A stretch of 30,975 bases of DNA from Acanthaster planci. Taxonomy: Eukaryota; Echinodermata; Asteroidea; Valvatida; Acanthasteridae. Where the stretch lies: NCBI RefSeq assembly GCF_001949145.1, contig NW_019091381.1:665032-696006 (forward strand). The letters are read 5' to 3'. Below the pieces are notes generated by a model. It saw nothing but the letters and a program-made list of their open reading frames with translations. It had not been told where the DNA came from and searched no databases. Positions 1 to 10,177 of this stretch are shown in pieces (the first letter of the stretch is position 1; each line of letters opens with the position of its first letter). The position numbers were made by a program, and so were the translations under genes.

Positions 1-530
1 CTATACTCCCAGACACCGGTGCAGTCCAAGCAAGAAAGCAAGCATCATCTGGCCTCACTGTTCCCATGATTCCAGACAGCCAAGATTACATTAGGAACTG
101 CTCCAAAGTGCACAGTATACAGCTGATTTCCACTGTCAGATTCACTTCACCACACCAAAACATCTTTTATACATGTCAAAGCGTCCTGTCACCCACATTG
201 ACAGCAGATTCTGAACTTGTTCTATGAGCCTTGTAGTGACTATGATCTGGCTTTCCTAAACCCTACAAACGCCATAAAGCTCTGTTTTGAAGAAGTCACC
301 CAAACCCCATTAACACATCTTAAACATTGAAGAAGCTTACTCTGCCCTCTTCTCAGTTTTACTAGCTTGTCAGACCCATGGACCTTGCGTTGATATAAGT
401 CCTGAATTGAATTCATCATGTCTAAATCCCAACTTGGCAGTCCCCCATTACAGAGAACCCCTTTAGTAACAGCTCAAACCAGCTAATTTGAATCAAGAAT
501 TACCACCAAATCTCCTCTTGTCGTCCCCAG
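1..530 (+). other. EHMT intron, 3' part
   Basis: This is noncoding sequence upstream of the first SET exon. It ends in a pyrimidine-rich acceptor (ctcctcttgtcgtccccag, AG at 529-530). No coding segment or repeat was recognised in it, so the preceding EHMT exon should lie upstream of the window. Confidence 0.8.
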
Positions 531-706
531 GAGAGGGAGGTGTATTGTATCGATGCCCGTTACTATGGCAACGTCAGTCGTTTCATTAATCATCAGTGTG
601 ATCCCAACATCGTGCCAGTGAGGGTGTTTATTGAGCACCGCGATATCAGCTTTCCCCGGATTGCTTTCTTTGCTTCACGTGACATCAAAGCACAGGAGGA
701 GCTTGG
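531..706 (+). CDS. EHMT: EHMT (G9a/GLP-like) H3K9 methyltransferase, SET-domain exon
   Basis: This internal coding exon encodes 58 codons plus two bases of the next. The frame starts at 531 and reads [18 protein letters not shown], then [15 protein letters not shown], then [12 protein letters not shown], and ends EEL. It carries the hallmark SET motif RFINHxCxPN, which forms the S-adenosylmethionine pocket and pseudoknot, and the conserved [11 protein letters not shown] and FPRIAFF segments of G9a/GLP. The family methylates histone H3 lysine 9 (mono- and di-methyl) in the nucleus and represses transcription. The acceptor AG is at 529-530 and the donor GTAAGA begins at 707. The exon leaves GG, which the next exon completes to glycine. 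The pre-SET and ankyrin regions must be upstream of the window. Which G9a/GLP paralogue it is cannot be told, and many invertebrates have a single one. The catalytic motifs present are intact. The exact acceptor could shift by a few bases, because the first two residues (ER) are not conserved. Confidence 0.93.
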
Positions 707-2994
707 GTAAGATCTCCAAACTTTTTACCCATATTTCAGCCTATGGTGTTTCCATGGTTAATGAAAAGAAATTTCCCAAGTCATAAGTACATTTCAGACA
801 TGTTTGAACATATTTGTCCATTTTTGTTCTATTCTCAATTTGTGTCATTTTAGGTCCCGATTCTTCGAATTATAATCTGTACAGTTTTACCCTTCATGTA
901 GTTGGGCTCACTACACTCCAGGACCTTAAGCTGTATGAAGTATTTAAATCACAGTTCTCAACTCCAGTGAACATTTTGCCTTTTACATGTCTTGTTGATC
1001 AGTTAACATCAGCAATATTACAGAATCTTTTTATTTGAAATCACAAACACATTCTTCAAAATGTTTTAGCTGTATAGTTTGTAAAATTTTAAATCCTAAA
1101 TTTCAGGGGTTTTTTTCATACCATCATTCAAAACACAAATTCTTCAGGTATATTTAATATTTTAAACCAATTGAGCCATAGGCTGGTAAGCTAATGAGTT
1201 TATTTTTCGATAATGACTTTCAATATACACAGGCCTTCATTATCATATAGATGTATCTTGCAGACAAGATAAGGTTTCTGGCAGTTATCCGCTATTCGAT
1301 GTCTTAAATCCCTCTTCGTTGTTTTCAGTAATGTTCCCTCTCTTGAACTGTCCCTCCAGGCCAACTATAGCATCCCCAGTTTACCCTCTGATGAATAAGT
1401 CATAGGTGTCCCGAACAAATCGTAAGATTGGAGCAGTGGGGGAAAACAGAAAGGAAAGGTGAAAGATGCTGGTCCCGTTGCCATGAGGTTTGCTTTCCAT
1501 CAAAACATGTTAATGTAAAGCCTGCCCTCCAGTGCTGAAGTCACACGGGAAATCTGAAAAGTGTTTAGCTTTTTTGTCGACCACTGCCAGGAGTCAGTCG
1601 GTGGTGTGTCTGTCCCATCTTCACAGGAGCAGGAATTGCTCAGCTCGGAACTGCTGTGAAAACAGACGGTATTCATGGTTTTTTTTTTTATTTATTGGGA
1701 AAAAGGTCTATTTTGTAGCTAAATATTTCCCTGGGAGTCGCACTGCAGAGGTGAAATAGTTGCCGAGAGACTTGGAGTCTTCAGGGCTCAATCAGAAAAT
1801 TCAAGCGTCATATTTCAAAGGGTGATCTACTTTGAGCTGGACAATTTTAGGTAGGGATCAACAGAAATAGGTTACGAGTGTCACTTAAAATCAGTGCTTG
1901 AAGGGACAGTGTTGTATGACTAAATTGTTGTATGAAATATCAAGTAATATAATGCGCTTCACCCCATGATCTGCACTCTGTGTTCAAAATGTGATAGCAC
2001 CAGGAAGTATAGTAATCAAAAGAGCTGTATGATCTCCTTATGGAGGGTTACATGGAATGGATTAAAATTAACTCACTTGGAAAAGGCATATTTTCTTACT
2101 TGCACATAATTTTTACTTCTTCTCGTACTGTTTTTATTTTGGAGTTTCAATGCACCACAAGGTTAGAAAAAAGAAATAAAATGTCTAAAAAACTAAATGC
2201 AAAGGCAGCCTTTATAAATCTGAATCCAGTAGGGTATCTCTGTGTGCAGTTTATGCTACAGCTCTGTGTATCTAATCAGAATTGGTAACGTGGTTTGGAG
2301 TTTTTACAGTTCTTTCCAAAAAGTTGACCTTTTTCAGTCATTCGTAGTAAATGTTTTGTTATTCATTTCATTATTTTTTGTCAAAGGAATGGTCAACGGG
2401 ATGCAGGAATGACACAGTACAGGCTAATACTATGGAAAGTTTGATGAATTGTTGAACTCTTTCTGGGATTTTTATTAACACCCCCACCCCAATTTTCCTT
2501 TTCATAAATTCCTCTCTATCTGTAAGCCCTCATCAGTACTCGGATTCAAAACATCCCCCAGGCAAAATGTCAGATGTGTTCACGCTCTGCTCCTGGCAAT
2601 AAAGAGAAAAGTGAGATATGTTAAAATCCCCGGAATATTGGGAAATGACAAGATCCAATTAATCACACAAGGGAGCACAAGATCTTAGTGCAGCCTCTGG
2701 CCAAGTGTGCTGTTCACTTGTAGTTCACCAAATGAATGATTGATGATCTCATTTGAAAGGTCAAATATTACTAGAAATCTGCTGGCAGTTTGCCCATCCC
2801 CCATATTTTCGTACATCCTTTATAGTCACAAACTTGTAGGAAATATTAACAACACACAAAGAGGAACTGTACAGATTCTTCTGGAAAAGTCATTCCTTGA
2901 CAACAACTGATTTGGGTGAGATAAAATTGAATTCAGTTAATTTTAGGTTTGTCAGTAGTACCTGAGAACTGAAGAATCTCTCTTTATTTTCCAG
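707..2994 (+). other. EHMT intron between SET exons
   Basis: This 2288-bp intron runs from donor GTAAGA at 707 to acceptor tttattttccag ending at 2994. It interrupts the gene between the EEL(G) and FDYG motifs. It is AT-rich. Open frames at 814-1038, 1532-1759 and 2040-2288 are short and resemble no family. No repeat or second gene was recognised inside it. Confidence 0.85.
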
Positions 2995-3118
2995 CTTTGA
3001 CTACGGGGACAAATTCTGGGCAATCAAATCCAAGTTTTTCACCTGCTGCTGTGGATCAGAGCATTGTAAACATTCTGAAGGAACCTCAGGCAGTGATGAA
3101 GGGGATCCAGATAGCTGA
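2995..3118 (+). CDS. EHMT: EHMT terminal coding exon (end of SET and post-SET)
   Basis: The first base completes the glycine codon split by the intron. The frame then reads [29 protein letters not shown], and a short tail ending DEGDPDS before TGA at 3116-3118. FDYGDKFW is the conserved SET C-terminal segment that supplies the substrate-channel tyrosine. CxCGSxxC is the post-SET cysteine cluster, which in this family coordinates zinc together with a cysteine in the SET core and closes the lysine channel. The tail after CKHS is only about 13 residues and is acidic and serine-rich. The vertebrate proteins continue further with unrelated sequence. A second GT lies just after the stop (aacag/gtggtg near 3136) but is not needed to explain the gene. 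Confidence 0.93.
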
Positions 3119-3554
3119 AACCATCCAGGATAACAGGTGGTGTTTGTTCTCTCTGTGTTATCATCATTGTTTTATTAGGTTCCTGATTCCAAAGAGGTAC
3201 TGCTGAGCACAAACTAATACTCGGCCAATTGTCCACTCAGTCTATGAATCTGAAGAGCACCAGTCCAGGGCAGGATGTCGTATTGAGGTTTGGGGCTGGT
3301 AATCTTTTCTTGCTGAGCAGTACTTTTCAACACTTGGCAGAATCGTATGCTTTGTAGCTCTAAGGAGCAAAGTTATTTCTGAAGGTATGATTTACTACTT
3401 TTATCTGGGAGAATTTCTTAAGTACTTCAGTGTTTGTAAACTCTGATAAAATTTGCAAAAAATCCAACTGGGCTCGAAAGAGATGGGTAATAGTTCAGTT
3501 CTCTTGAGTTTTTGGAGTCATTAAACCACCTTTTACACCTTTGAAACAGTTTCC

Positions 3555-3571
3555 AATAAACCTAAAATAAA
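3555..3571 (+). terminator. Candidate poly(A) signals for EHMT
   Basis: Two AATAAA hexamers overlap this short stretch (3555-3560 and 3566-3571), about 440 nt after the stop. They are the first canonical signals downstream. A further AATAAA lies at 3945-3950. Which is used cannot be decided from sequence. Confidence 0.45.
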
Positions 3572-3944
3572 ACTCACTCTGAAGAGATGTCAGGGATAAA
3601 CAGAACAAAGTTGAGAGAAGCATTGGCTGTGTGAATAGAAGCAACAAGAAAAACTGTCTTTGACTGGGAATTGTAAACCCTTCCAATGTTGTCATTGCGG
3701 GGTCATCTAAATAGAGGATTCGGTTGGCAAGGTGTTTTAGGTTGTGAGTAAATTGTGAGAGTTCCTTGCTGTGACTGGCCATTTTTATTAGAATTCCTTC
3801 TTCACCCACTAGCCCTCACCCACTTTGTGCCTTGCTGAGCCAGAAATCGTGACCAATCTTGAAATTTTTTATCCTTTTTGCAGTATTACCTACATTTAAA
3901 TTGTAACACCACACGTATTTATGATGTCTGTTCTCAGATGGGTG

Positions 3945-3950
3945 AATAAA
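3945..3950 (+). terminator. Alternative distal poly(A) signal
   Basis: A canonical AATAAA about 830 nt after the EHMT stop, followed by AT-rich sequence. It would give a longer 3' UTR isoform. Confidence 0.3.
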
Positions 3951-6412
3951 TGATTAAATCTTCTCGTAGGGAGTCAGGCAATTATAAGTCCAATTTGTAC
4001 CTTTTTTAAAACACAATTCTATATGACACATTATTTTAAAGGTGGTTACTGTAAAGAAAATGTCTGGTCATACAAAAGGAGAAATGAAAATCAAGTGTCT
4101 AATGGCAGTCTTATCATCCTGACAGTTGAAAGTTTGTCATTGTCTAAAAATTTGTATAACCCTCAGAAAGTTTGATGAGGTGACATGCGAACCTCGTACT
4201 TACTAAGCCTTTTTTGTCTGCCGCCTCCTCCCCTTAAAAAGACATTTGACACTGCCATCATTTGGCACTGCCATCATTCGGCCCATATTTGTTACATGGA
4301 TTAGCTTATGATGGGACCAGATTATTCACAGTCAACTGTCAATGTCCATCCTAGATAAAGCCAGTACATGTCATTGAATGACGATTGTCGACCTTAAATA
4401 CCGATGCTCCTCTACAGTTTCCTGACATGCAACTTTCCTTGGAGATTGAAAACCAACTATGCAAAATCTTTTGGAACATTCTCTTTTTTGAATTCCATTT
4501 TAGATGCCTACCTGGTAAAGTATAGTCACTCCTGTCGCTCCAACCGTAATGTTCAAATCGAATCCACTGCTGTAATCAGCAATTTGATACCCTCCACCAT
4601 TCCTTTCATTGATAATATCCATATCTTTTTTATCATACAATTCTTACTGCACATGAACCCTCTTCATCTTTTTCAGCCGGTCGTTTGCTATCTCTTACAT
4701 GAATCATTTTGCCAAGCATTGATTCAGAAAGCCTGTGTAAACATTCATCACTCAACTCTTATAAATGTACAGTATACACACTTGTTTTCTCAATCCAGAC
4801 TTATTTATTATTTTTGCCCGCACTGGACACGTATTAATTTTCACGCAGAGCTGTGAAATTTATCATTGATACCACATCGTATTCACGAGCGTGTGCCGCT
4901 GCTTTCTTTTCATTTGAGTTAAATATGGCAGTGGATTGCAGTAATGTCTTAGCAAGCTGGATAGCTAAATATTATTCCAAGGGCAATGACCATCCGAAGA
5001 GAAAAGAAAAACTTATTGTGGCACATTAAAAGAGGGGGTTGTTTCTTGGAATTGGAGGATTCAGGAAGAATCGTAGTTAGAGTTTGGTGACATTTCAAAA
5101 TCTGGTCTCTTTTTAGTGACGCTCTGTTAACGACATAATGAAAAAGCTGGGCGGTGATTGTGTTTTGTTTTTCAACTTCCAAATAGTCTTCACCGCTTGA
5201 GGTATCATTCAGAAATTAAACAGCACCAGTCTACCCAAAACTGGTTCCTGTACATGTGGACACCAGAAACTCAGATAGTTTCATTAATTAATCTGCTCTT
5301 TTCATATTTTGTTTTCTCATATGAAGCACAATGTATAAAAATAGATTTTTTTAATTTGCGAGTATATGTAATAATCAATAACAAGCAGAAAGGTCAATCC
5401 CTGATTTTTATTTTCATTTATTTTTTTTTAGTTGTTACTGACGTCAGTTCTGTACTTAATCATTATTTTCTCACCACATGAAAGTTAGATGAGTTTCAGC
5501 GAAGTGAATGAACACGAAGGATTAGCGAATGTGACCTAGCGACTTGTAGTTTTCATCTCAGGTTACATTGAGCAGGAAATGAACTTTTCGGTCTTTCTCC
5601 ACTCGGAGGAAAAAGAAATGGCTTGAGGGAAAGAATCGTCCGCATGTAAGGGAAGTTGGTGTCTATGGTATTGCTGATTTGTTCTTTGACAATCAACCCT
5701 CAGGTGATTTTGTAGTTAACATCACATACTCTCTGATTGTCGGCTCGCGCTTTTCTCTTCTTACAATCTCACAGCTGCATGTCCACATGCCTGGCTATAG
5801 GCGTTGATTTCTTTTCTTTGAAGGGTCATACTAAAATATCCATATATCCTTTGAAAGACGAACTGGAATTCTCGTTGTTTGTTGAGATTCCTTCTTTTCC
5901 TTGATGTGTTTTTGTGCAACTGGTTAATTGTCATTACTTGTACGTTTTACGTATGGCAGTAATCCAGTTGTACGTTACTGGGTAATGGTCCGGTTATTGA
6001 CTTTATTGTAATCTTTAAAAAATATGAAGGGGGAATTAAAATGACCTTCCAGTTTTAACAACATTTTAAGTGGTAAAATCAGTTATTGTTCCTTTTTTAT
6101 GATTTTCACAAAAGTGGAGGATATATTTTTGTTGCTTTGAAGAATTGGACTTGTGTTTTCCTGAGAAGGCTTTTATCTGTGTAACGTAGAGAGACTAGTG
6201 CTGTGATTCGATCAGTTATATGGAGCGTGCTGTAAGAATAAAAGACTTAAAAAGAGTTTTCATGAACGAGTTAGCTGAGCTATTTGGAGAATTGGGATTG
6301 TTTCATAAAATGTCTTCTTAGCTTTAAATTGAGATTTCGGAAGTCTATAAGGCCAAAATAAGTCTTGCGTTTCTGTTTTCGATGGGGGTACGGTTGAGTA
6401 ATATGTACAGCA
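3951..6412. other. Intergenic, nothing recognised
   Basis: About 2.5 kb of AT-rich sequence. It contains one open frame of 150 codons (4404-4856, +) and smaller ones, all rich in hydrophobic and rare residues and without a domain I recognise. Apart from the small duplication at 4248-4279 I see no structure. Confidence 0.5.
4248..4279. repeat. 16-bp tandem duplication
   Basis: Two adjacent 16-bp units centred on CACTGCCATCATT differ at only two positions. This is a simple local duplication. Confidence 0.7.
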
Positions 6413-6564
6413 AAGGAGTCCCTCTGGTTCCCCATACATTTAGTCGGGCACTCTTTTATAGATGACGTCATTTCTGTATCCCACAGTGAAGGAGTCCCTC
6501 TGGTTCCCCATACATTTAGTTGGGCACTCTTTTATAGATGACGTCATTTTTGTATTCTACATGG
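6413..6564. repeat. 76-bp tandem duplication carrying CRE sites
   Basis: Copy 1 spans 6413-6488 and copy 2 spans 6489-6564. The first 65 or so bases (AAGGAGTCCCTCTGG through GATGACGTCATTT) are almost identical, with one C/T difference near the middle. Similarity fades at the end of copy 2, where the left end of the MITE at 6560 begins. Each unit contains the palindromic CREB/ATF octamer TGACGTCA (6463-6470 and 6539-6546). Confidence 0.9.
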
Positions 6565-6807
6565 CCCTTTTCCTATACTCCACTTGGGCTCCGTCTCAGG
6601 CTTCGTTCCCAAAACCAATCCCCGATTGTGGGCCTGAAGCGTTTAAATTAAATTGGATTACTGTAATTTTTTGCTTTCTTGCATCTTATTTGATGTTTTG
6701 TGGCAGTATTAGACTAATTACTGTGCTTACAGCTTTAATGTCAGCTAATTAAAAAACAGGTGAAGCCTGAGACGGAGCCGAAGTTAAGTATTTGAAAACG
6801 GCCCATG
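6560..6807. mobile_element. MITE with about 47-bp terminal inverted repeats
   Basis: The left arm (to 6604) and right arm (from 6762) are inverted copies. The inner 18 bp GGCTCCGTCTCAGGCTTC match exactly (6587-6604 and 6762-6779). The outer part continues as TACATGG.CC..TTTT..ATACT..ACTT at about 85% identity over 47 bp, with one gap. TA dinucleotides flank both ends (6558-6559 and 6808-6809), which suits a Tc1/mariner-type TA target duplication. The interior is AT-rich and has no transposase. The family is an inference from the ends only. Confidence 0.75.
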
Positions 6808-7866
6808 TACATCTGGGAACTAGACAAACGAGGTGGTCTTATGTCCTGTGTACATGTACAAGCTGAAAATGCTTGTAAACAGTAAAAAGTGTGGGGGGGA
6901 CAGTCTATTTTAGTGTTGGTACCGGCCGGCGTTACGTGAGCATTCAGTCCGGATAGACATCGCTCGTAATTCGTGCGGTAAATAATTCCAGAAAAAAAGG
7001 GATGGTTAAAAGAAAAAATCCGCGTCGCCGCACCACTTTTGAAGCCAGCTCCTCACCGGATACTGGAGACTTTTGGGAGGCCCAAATCTGATATTGTTTA
7101 GCCAATTCCAAATTGTCTCTTATTTTGTTCGATTCAACCAAAAAAAGGTTTAGTTTAATATTTTTCTAGGCGAAACGAAAAAAAAAAAACAGCTCTGCGC
7201 TTGTTTTCTTATGATACCTTTAGCACGTATTTGACACATTTTTCGTTCCTCCGATGTGATAGGTTGAATGGAAGGGTCATATTTGAGCACAATGTACTCC
7301 CATTATCACGCGTTTTTGAATTGCGCATGCACTGTAAATGATTGTTCACGTATGTTTCACCCCCCATTCAACGTGTGGAAATAACGACTTAACCATGCGC
7401 GGCAGTTACTTGACCAAACCCGCGTGAACCATACGGAAATGTCCTTAGCAACTTGCCAATCCTCTGTTGGGCCTTCTCATTTTGAAGACTTCGTTTGCAC
7501 AAAGTTAACAAACGGTTGCATTGAAAGTCTTTGTATGTGCTCTAGAAGGCTTAAACCGAATAAAACACTACAGAACCATGAAAAGAAATGCTACATAAAT
7601 ATGAAATTTATCCTCAAAGTGGTTGCTAAGATGATAAATTCTTTCCATTTTCATTCGATCACTCGGTCGTTTTTTCCACTAAATTTTTCAGTTTTAGAAG
7701 TTTTCCCAGAACAGTGGGACAATGCATACGACAGGCCAGAATCTCAACTACACAATACAATCAGTTCTATGTAGCTAGATTTTTGTTCGACTTTCATGAG
7801 TTATATTTGATGCTTCTGCACAGCGCGATCTGTACGTGTTTTACAGGTACAAAACCGATCCAGCCA
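6808..7866. other. Intergenic, nothing recognised
   Basis: No coding sequence was recognised. An open frame at 7424-7774 (116 codons) has no known domain. A CpG-containing patch at 7305-7430 includes TTGCGCATGCACTG, an NRF1-like motif that recurs at 10454, but no first exon is evident. Confidence 0.4.
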
Positions 7867-7884
7867 TGTACCGTGCACGGTACA
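7867..7884. repeat. Perfect 18-bp palindrome
   Basis: TGTACCGTGCACGGTACA equals its own reverse complement. It opens a stretch of TGTACA-rich sequence. Confidence 0.85.
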
Positions 7885-7921
7885 CTGTGGCCTGTTAAGC
7901 GCGTACCGCAGCGTACATTGT

Positions 7922-7954
7922 ATGTACATGTACATGTATATGTATACATGTACA
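7922..7954. repeat. TGTACATG-rich near-palindrome
   Basis: TGTACATGTATA (7929-7940), a 2-bp spacer, and TATACATGTACA (7943-7954) form a perfect 12-bp inverted repeat. It is preceded by another overlapping TGTACATG unit. More TGTACATG and ACATGT copies follow up to about 8020. Confidence 0.8.
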
Positions 7955-8045
7955 AGTGGATGGAAATTTTCGACGGAGCAGGTGTACATGTTCATGTGGT
8001 CCATACGTGTATAGTACATGTCAAACTGGGGATACATACCGTGAA

Positions 8046-8579
8046 TTTTACCATTTTCCTGGCAATTTTATAATGACAGATAAACTTCGGTTTCAATAAT
8101 AAACTTCATGTTAACTTTCTGTACGTCTGAGTTCGTCTCTCGTTCCCGAGTCACTGAATTCTTACGCTCGCAAGGCCGTCAGATTGAATATGCGGAATGA
8201 ACGGAATTGGTGCTGAATTAGGTTGATATGCAAACGCATCCGGTCGGGAAGAGAACAAATCTAGCGCAAAACCGTAAGCAAATCTAAAACCTTCACATCT
8301 TTTTCCACAGCAGCCAACTTTTGAAAACTGTAGGAAAACTTCAAATTCTTTGTTTCGAGCCTTCAAAAATCGCATCAAAACGTAAGCAAACTACCGCTCA
8401 CGAAAAGAGCTTTTCGCAAGAATCACTAGTTTGGACCATTCTGGTACTATTTTTCAATTTTTTTTCCCACAAAACACGTTAGGAAAAGGCCTTATCTTAC
8501 CATGGAAATATTTTGGGCAATTATTTTTCTTTCCCAAAAGTGAAAACAAGACGCAAATTTCATAAAATGAAGAAGTTGT
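8046..8579. other. Intergenic, nothing recognised
   Basis: AT-rich sequence without a supported gene, repeat or promoter. Confidence 0.4.
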
Positions 8580-9110
8580 TTGCCTGGCACGAATTCCCAT
8601 GGCCCACATTACGCATGCAAAACCCTACAAAACGGGGCATGCGCAGTTAATAATTTCCCTCTGAAACGTGTGTTTCTCGCTTTCTCCCATAACTACGCAT
8701 GCGTGTTACGGCGCTGTGCAAATGCATCACAGTTCGATCTCGTCACGCCAAGATATCGCCACCCGTTGTCAGTATTTTCGTCGGCTCGGTCGAGCGAGCG
8801 AGGCACACCAGGTTGTATCAAACCGTTGAAACCTACCTACATATACCTTCGTCGTCCACCGACGCATATGAGTGCTGCGTTTCTCGGGGAGAATTGGCAC
8901 GACTAACAGGCGTAATAGACATCGAAAGGTTATTAAATTCTCGACTGTTTGATGGTGTAACGCACTCCTAACCGAACTATAAACCCCCCGCGGGTTGGCG
9001 TGAGATGAAAGACTCAAGAGTCAAGAACATTCTGAGGAGCTTGGAAAGAGACGGTAATTCCAAGATACAAGTCAACGGCGAATGATGAAATTTTTCACGC
9101 GCAGCGCGTA
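8580..9110. promoter_or_regulatory. CpG-rich promoter-like block
   Basis: This stretch is clearly richer in CG dinucleotides than its surroundings. It holds NRF1-like motifs (GGGCATGCGCAG near 8636 and ACGCATGCGTG near 8695). A small ATG-led frame lies at its right end (9005). These features are typical of housekeeping-type promoters, but no transcript evidence is available and the direction is unknown. Confidence 0.35.
9005..9085 (+). CDS. Small ATG frame, possible first exon
   Basis: I do not recognise this gene. An ATG at 9005 opens a 26-codon frame reading MKDSRVKNILRSLERDG before NSKIQVNGE and a stop. It is charged and amphipathic, and so unlike the random frames around it. A GT (ACG/GTAATT) falls within the frame at 9054-9055. 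Splicing there would leave one base of a split codon, the same phase as the exon at 13342. It could be a first coding exon of a downstream gene, a small open reading frame, or chance. At 26 codons, chance is the default. Confidence 0.15.
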   Translation: MKDSRVKNILRSLERDGNSKIQVNGE

Positions 9111-10149
9111 TTAATGTGCATCTTTCTCCAATGGTTTATCACTGGGAGGCATACAGCTAGTATTTTATTAGTTCAGAAAGTGAGGTGGTTGAAAAAAAGT
9201 GGCCTTGCTTTGGGCTGGAAAATCAACCAAGTAACATCGATTGGCAGTCACCGAGCGTGAAATAAGCGATTCAGATTGTGAAAAAAAAACGCATAATGAT
9301 GCATTATGCCTGCATTTTGTGGATTGAAAGTAATAAACTTCTATTTTTTCTGAGCCACTATGGCCATTTGGATGGTTTGGGGCATAGTTTATGGGAATTT
9401 GGAACCACGACATAAGGTTGTTGTGTATTGTTTTGTCTAATGAGCCAGATCGTTACTTTAAAAAGCTAAGGTCTTGCGGGAAGAAAGCGCGCGTGTGGCT
9501 ATACTGATAGGACCATTGATCTCCTTGATGGGTAGGACAGATTATTGCGCTCGCGTGTAGCTGTTCCCGAATAGCCTCATTGGAATCCGAATAAGCTCAT
9601 TGTTTGCATTTCACTAAGTTCAACCTGGAATAGTTCTGTGGCGCAGAGTGGAATTCATTAATCCTTGCACATCAAAGAGACGTTTCCATGTTTAAAATAT
9701 ATCCCATCCTTGTAATAAACCTTAAAAGTGACTTATCCGATATAATCTCGGCTGTATGCCAAATTATCACTCAGTCAGGGAAGCTGAAGGTATTAAAATT
9801 AATCGTTAATAAAATTTAAATCTGTATCCTGATTACGTCAGGTTGCTAAATTAAAAATGCGCACATTACATCGCGTAGTGTGCGCCACAGTTTATCACCA
9901 GGCAAGATCCCTCACCTGTTGTAAAACAAGAACATGTAATTTCGTATTCAAGCAGATTGTGATAAGTATTATTAATATGATACGGAACAATTTGCTTTGG
10001 GGAATCTTGGGAATTTTGATAACGACTCTTCCAAGATTAGTTTCTCAGATTTAAATCAGAGTCGTGTGTCGCTGATTTCATGCATACTTTGTGTCAGACT
10101 ATGTTCAATCGCTGATTTCTATTAATTCAAAGCAAACATCTATGAAATC
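9111..10149. other. Intergenic, nothing recognised
   Basis: AT-rich sequence with no supported gene or repeat. Open frames of 65-81 codons here have no recognised domain. Confidence 0.4.
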
Positions 10150-10177
10150 CTTTATGCCTGTAAACCTTTTTCTCCCA

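Larger units (their letters stand above)
3119..3950 (+). other. EHMT: Probable EHMT 3' UTR
   Basis: Sequence downstream of the EHMT stop. It is AT-rich, with no other coding signal on the + strand. A 104-codon open frame on the opposite strand (3495-3809) has no recognised domain and is treated as chance. The 3' end was placed at the last of the candidate poly(A) signals, so it is approximate. Confidence 0.45.

Noticed and set aside
2997-3206. Frame overlapping the EHMT last exon
   Set aside because: It is the wrong frame. The conserved SET/post-SET residues are in the frame that begins by completing the split glycine at 2995.
4404-4856. 150-codon open frame on the + strand
   Set aside because: Rich in His, Ile, Leu, Phe and Ser from AT-rich DNA, with no domain or splice context.
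7714-8073. 119-codon frame with repeated VHVHVYVYMY residues
   Set aside because: The residues simply translate the TGTACATG simple repeat.
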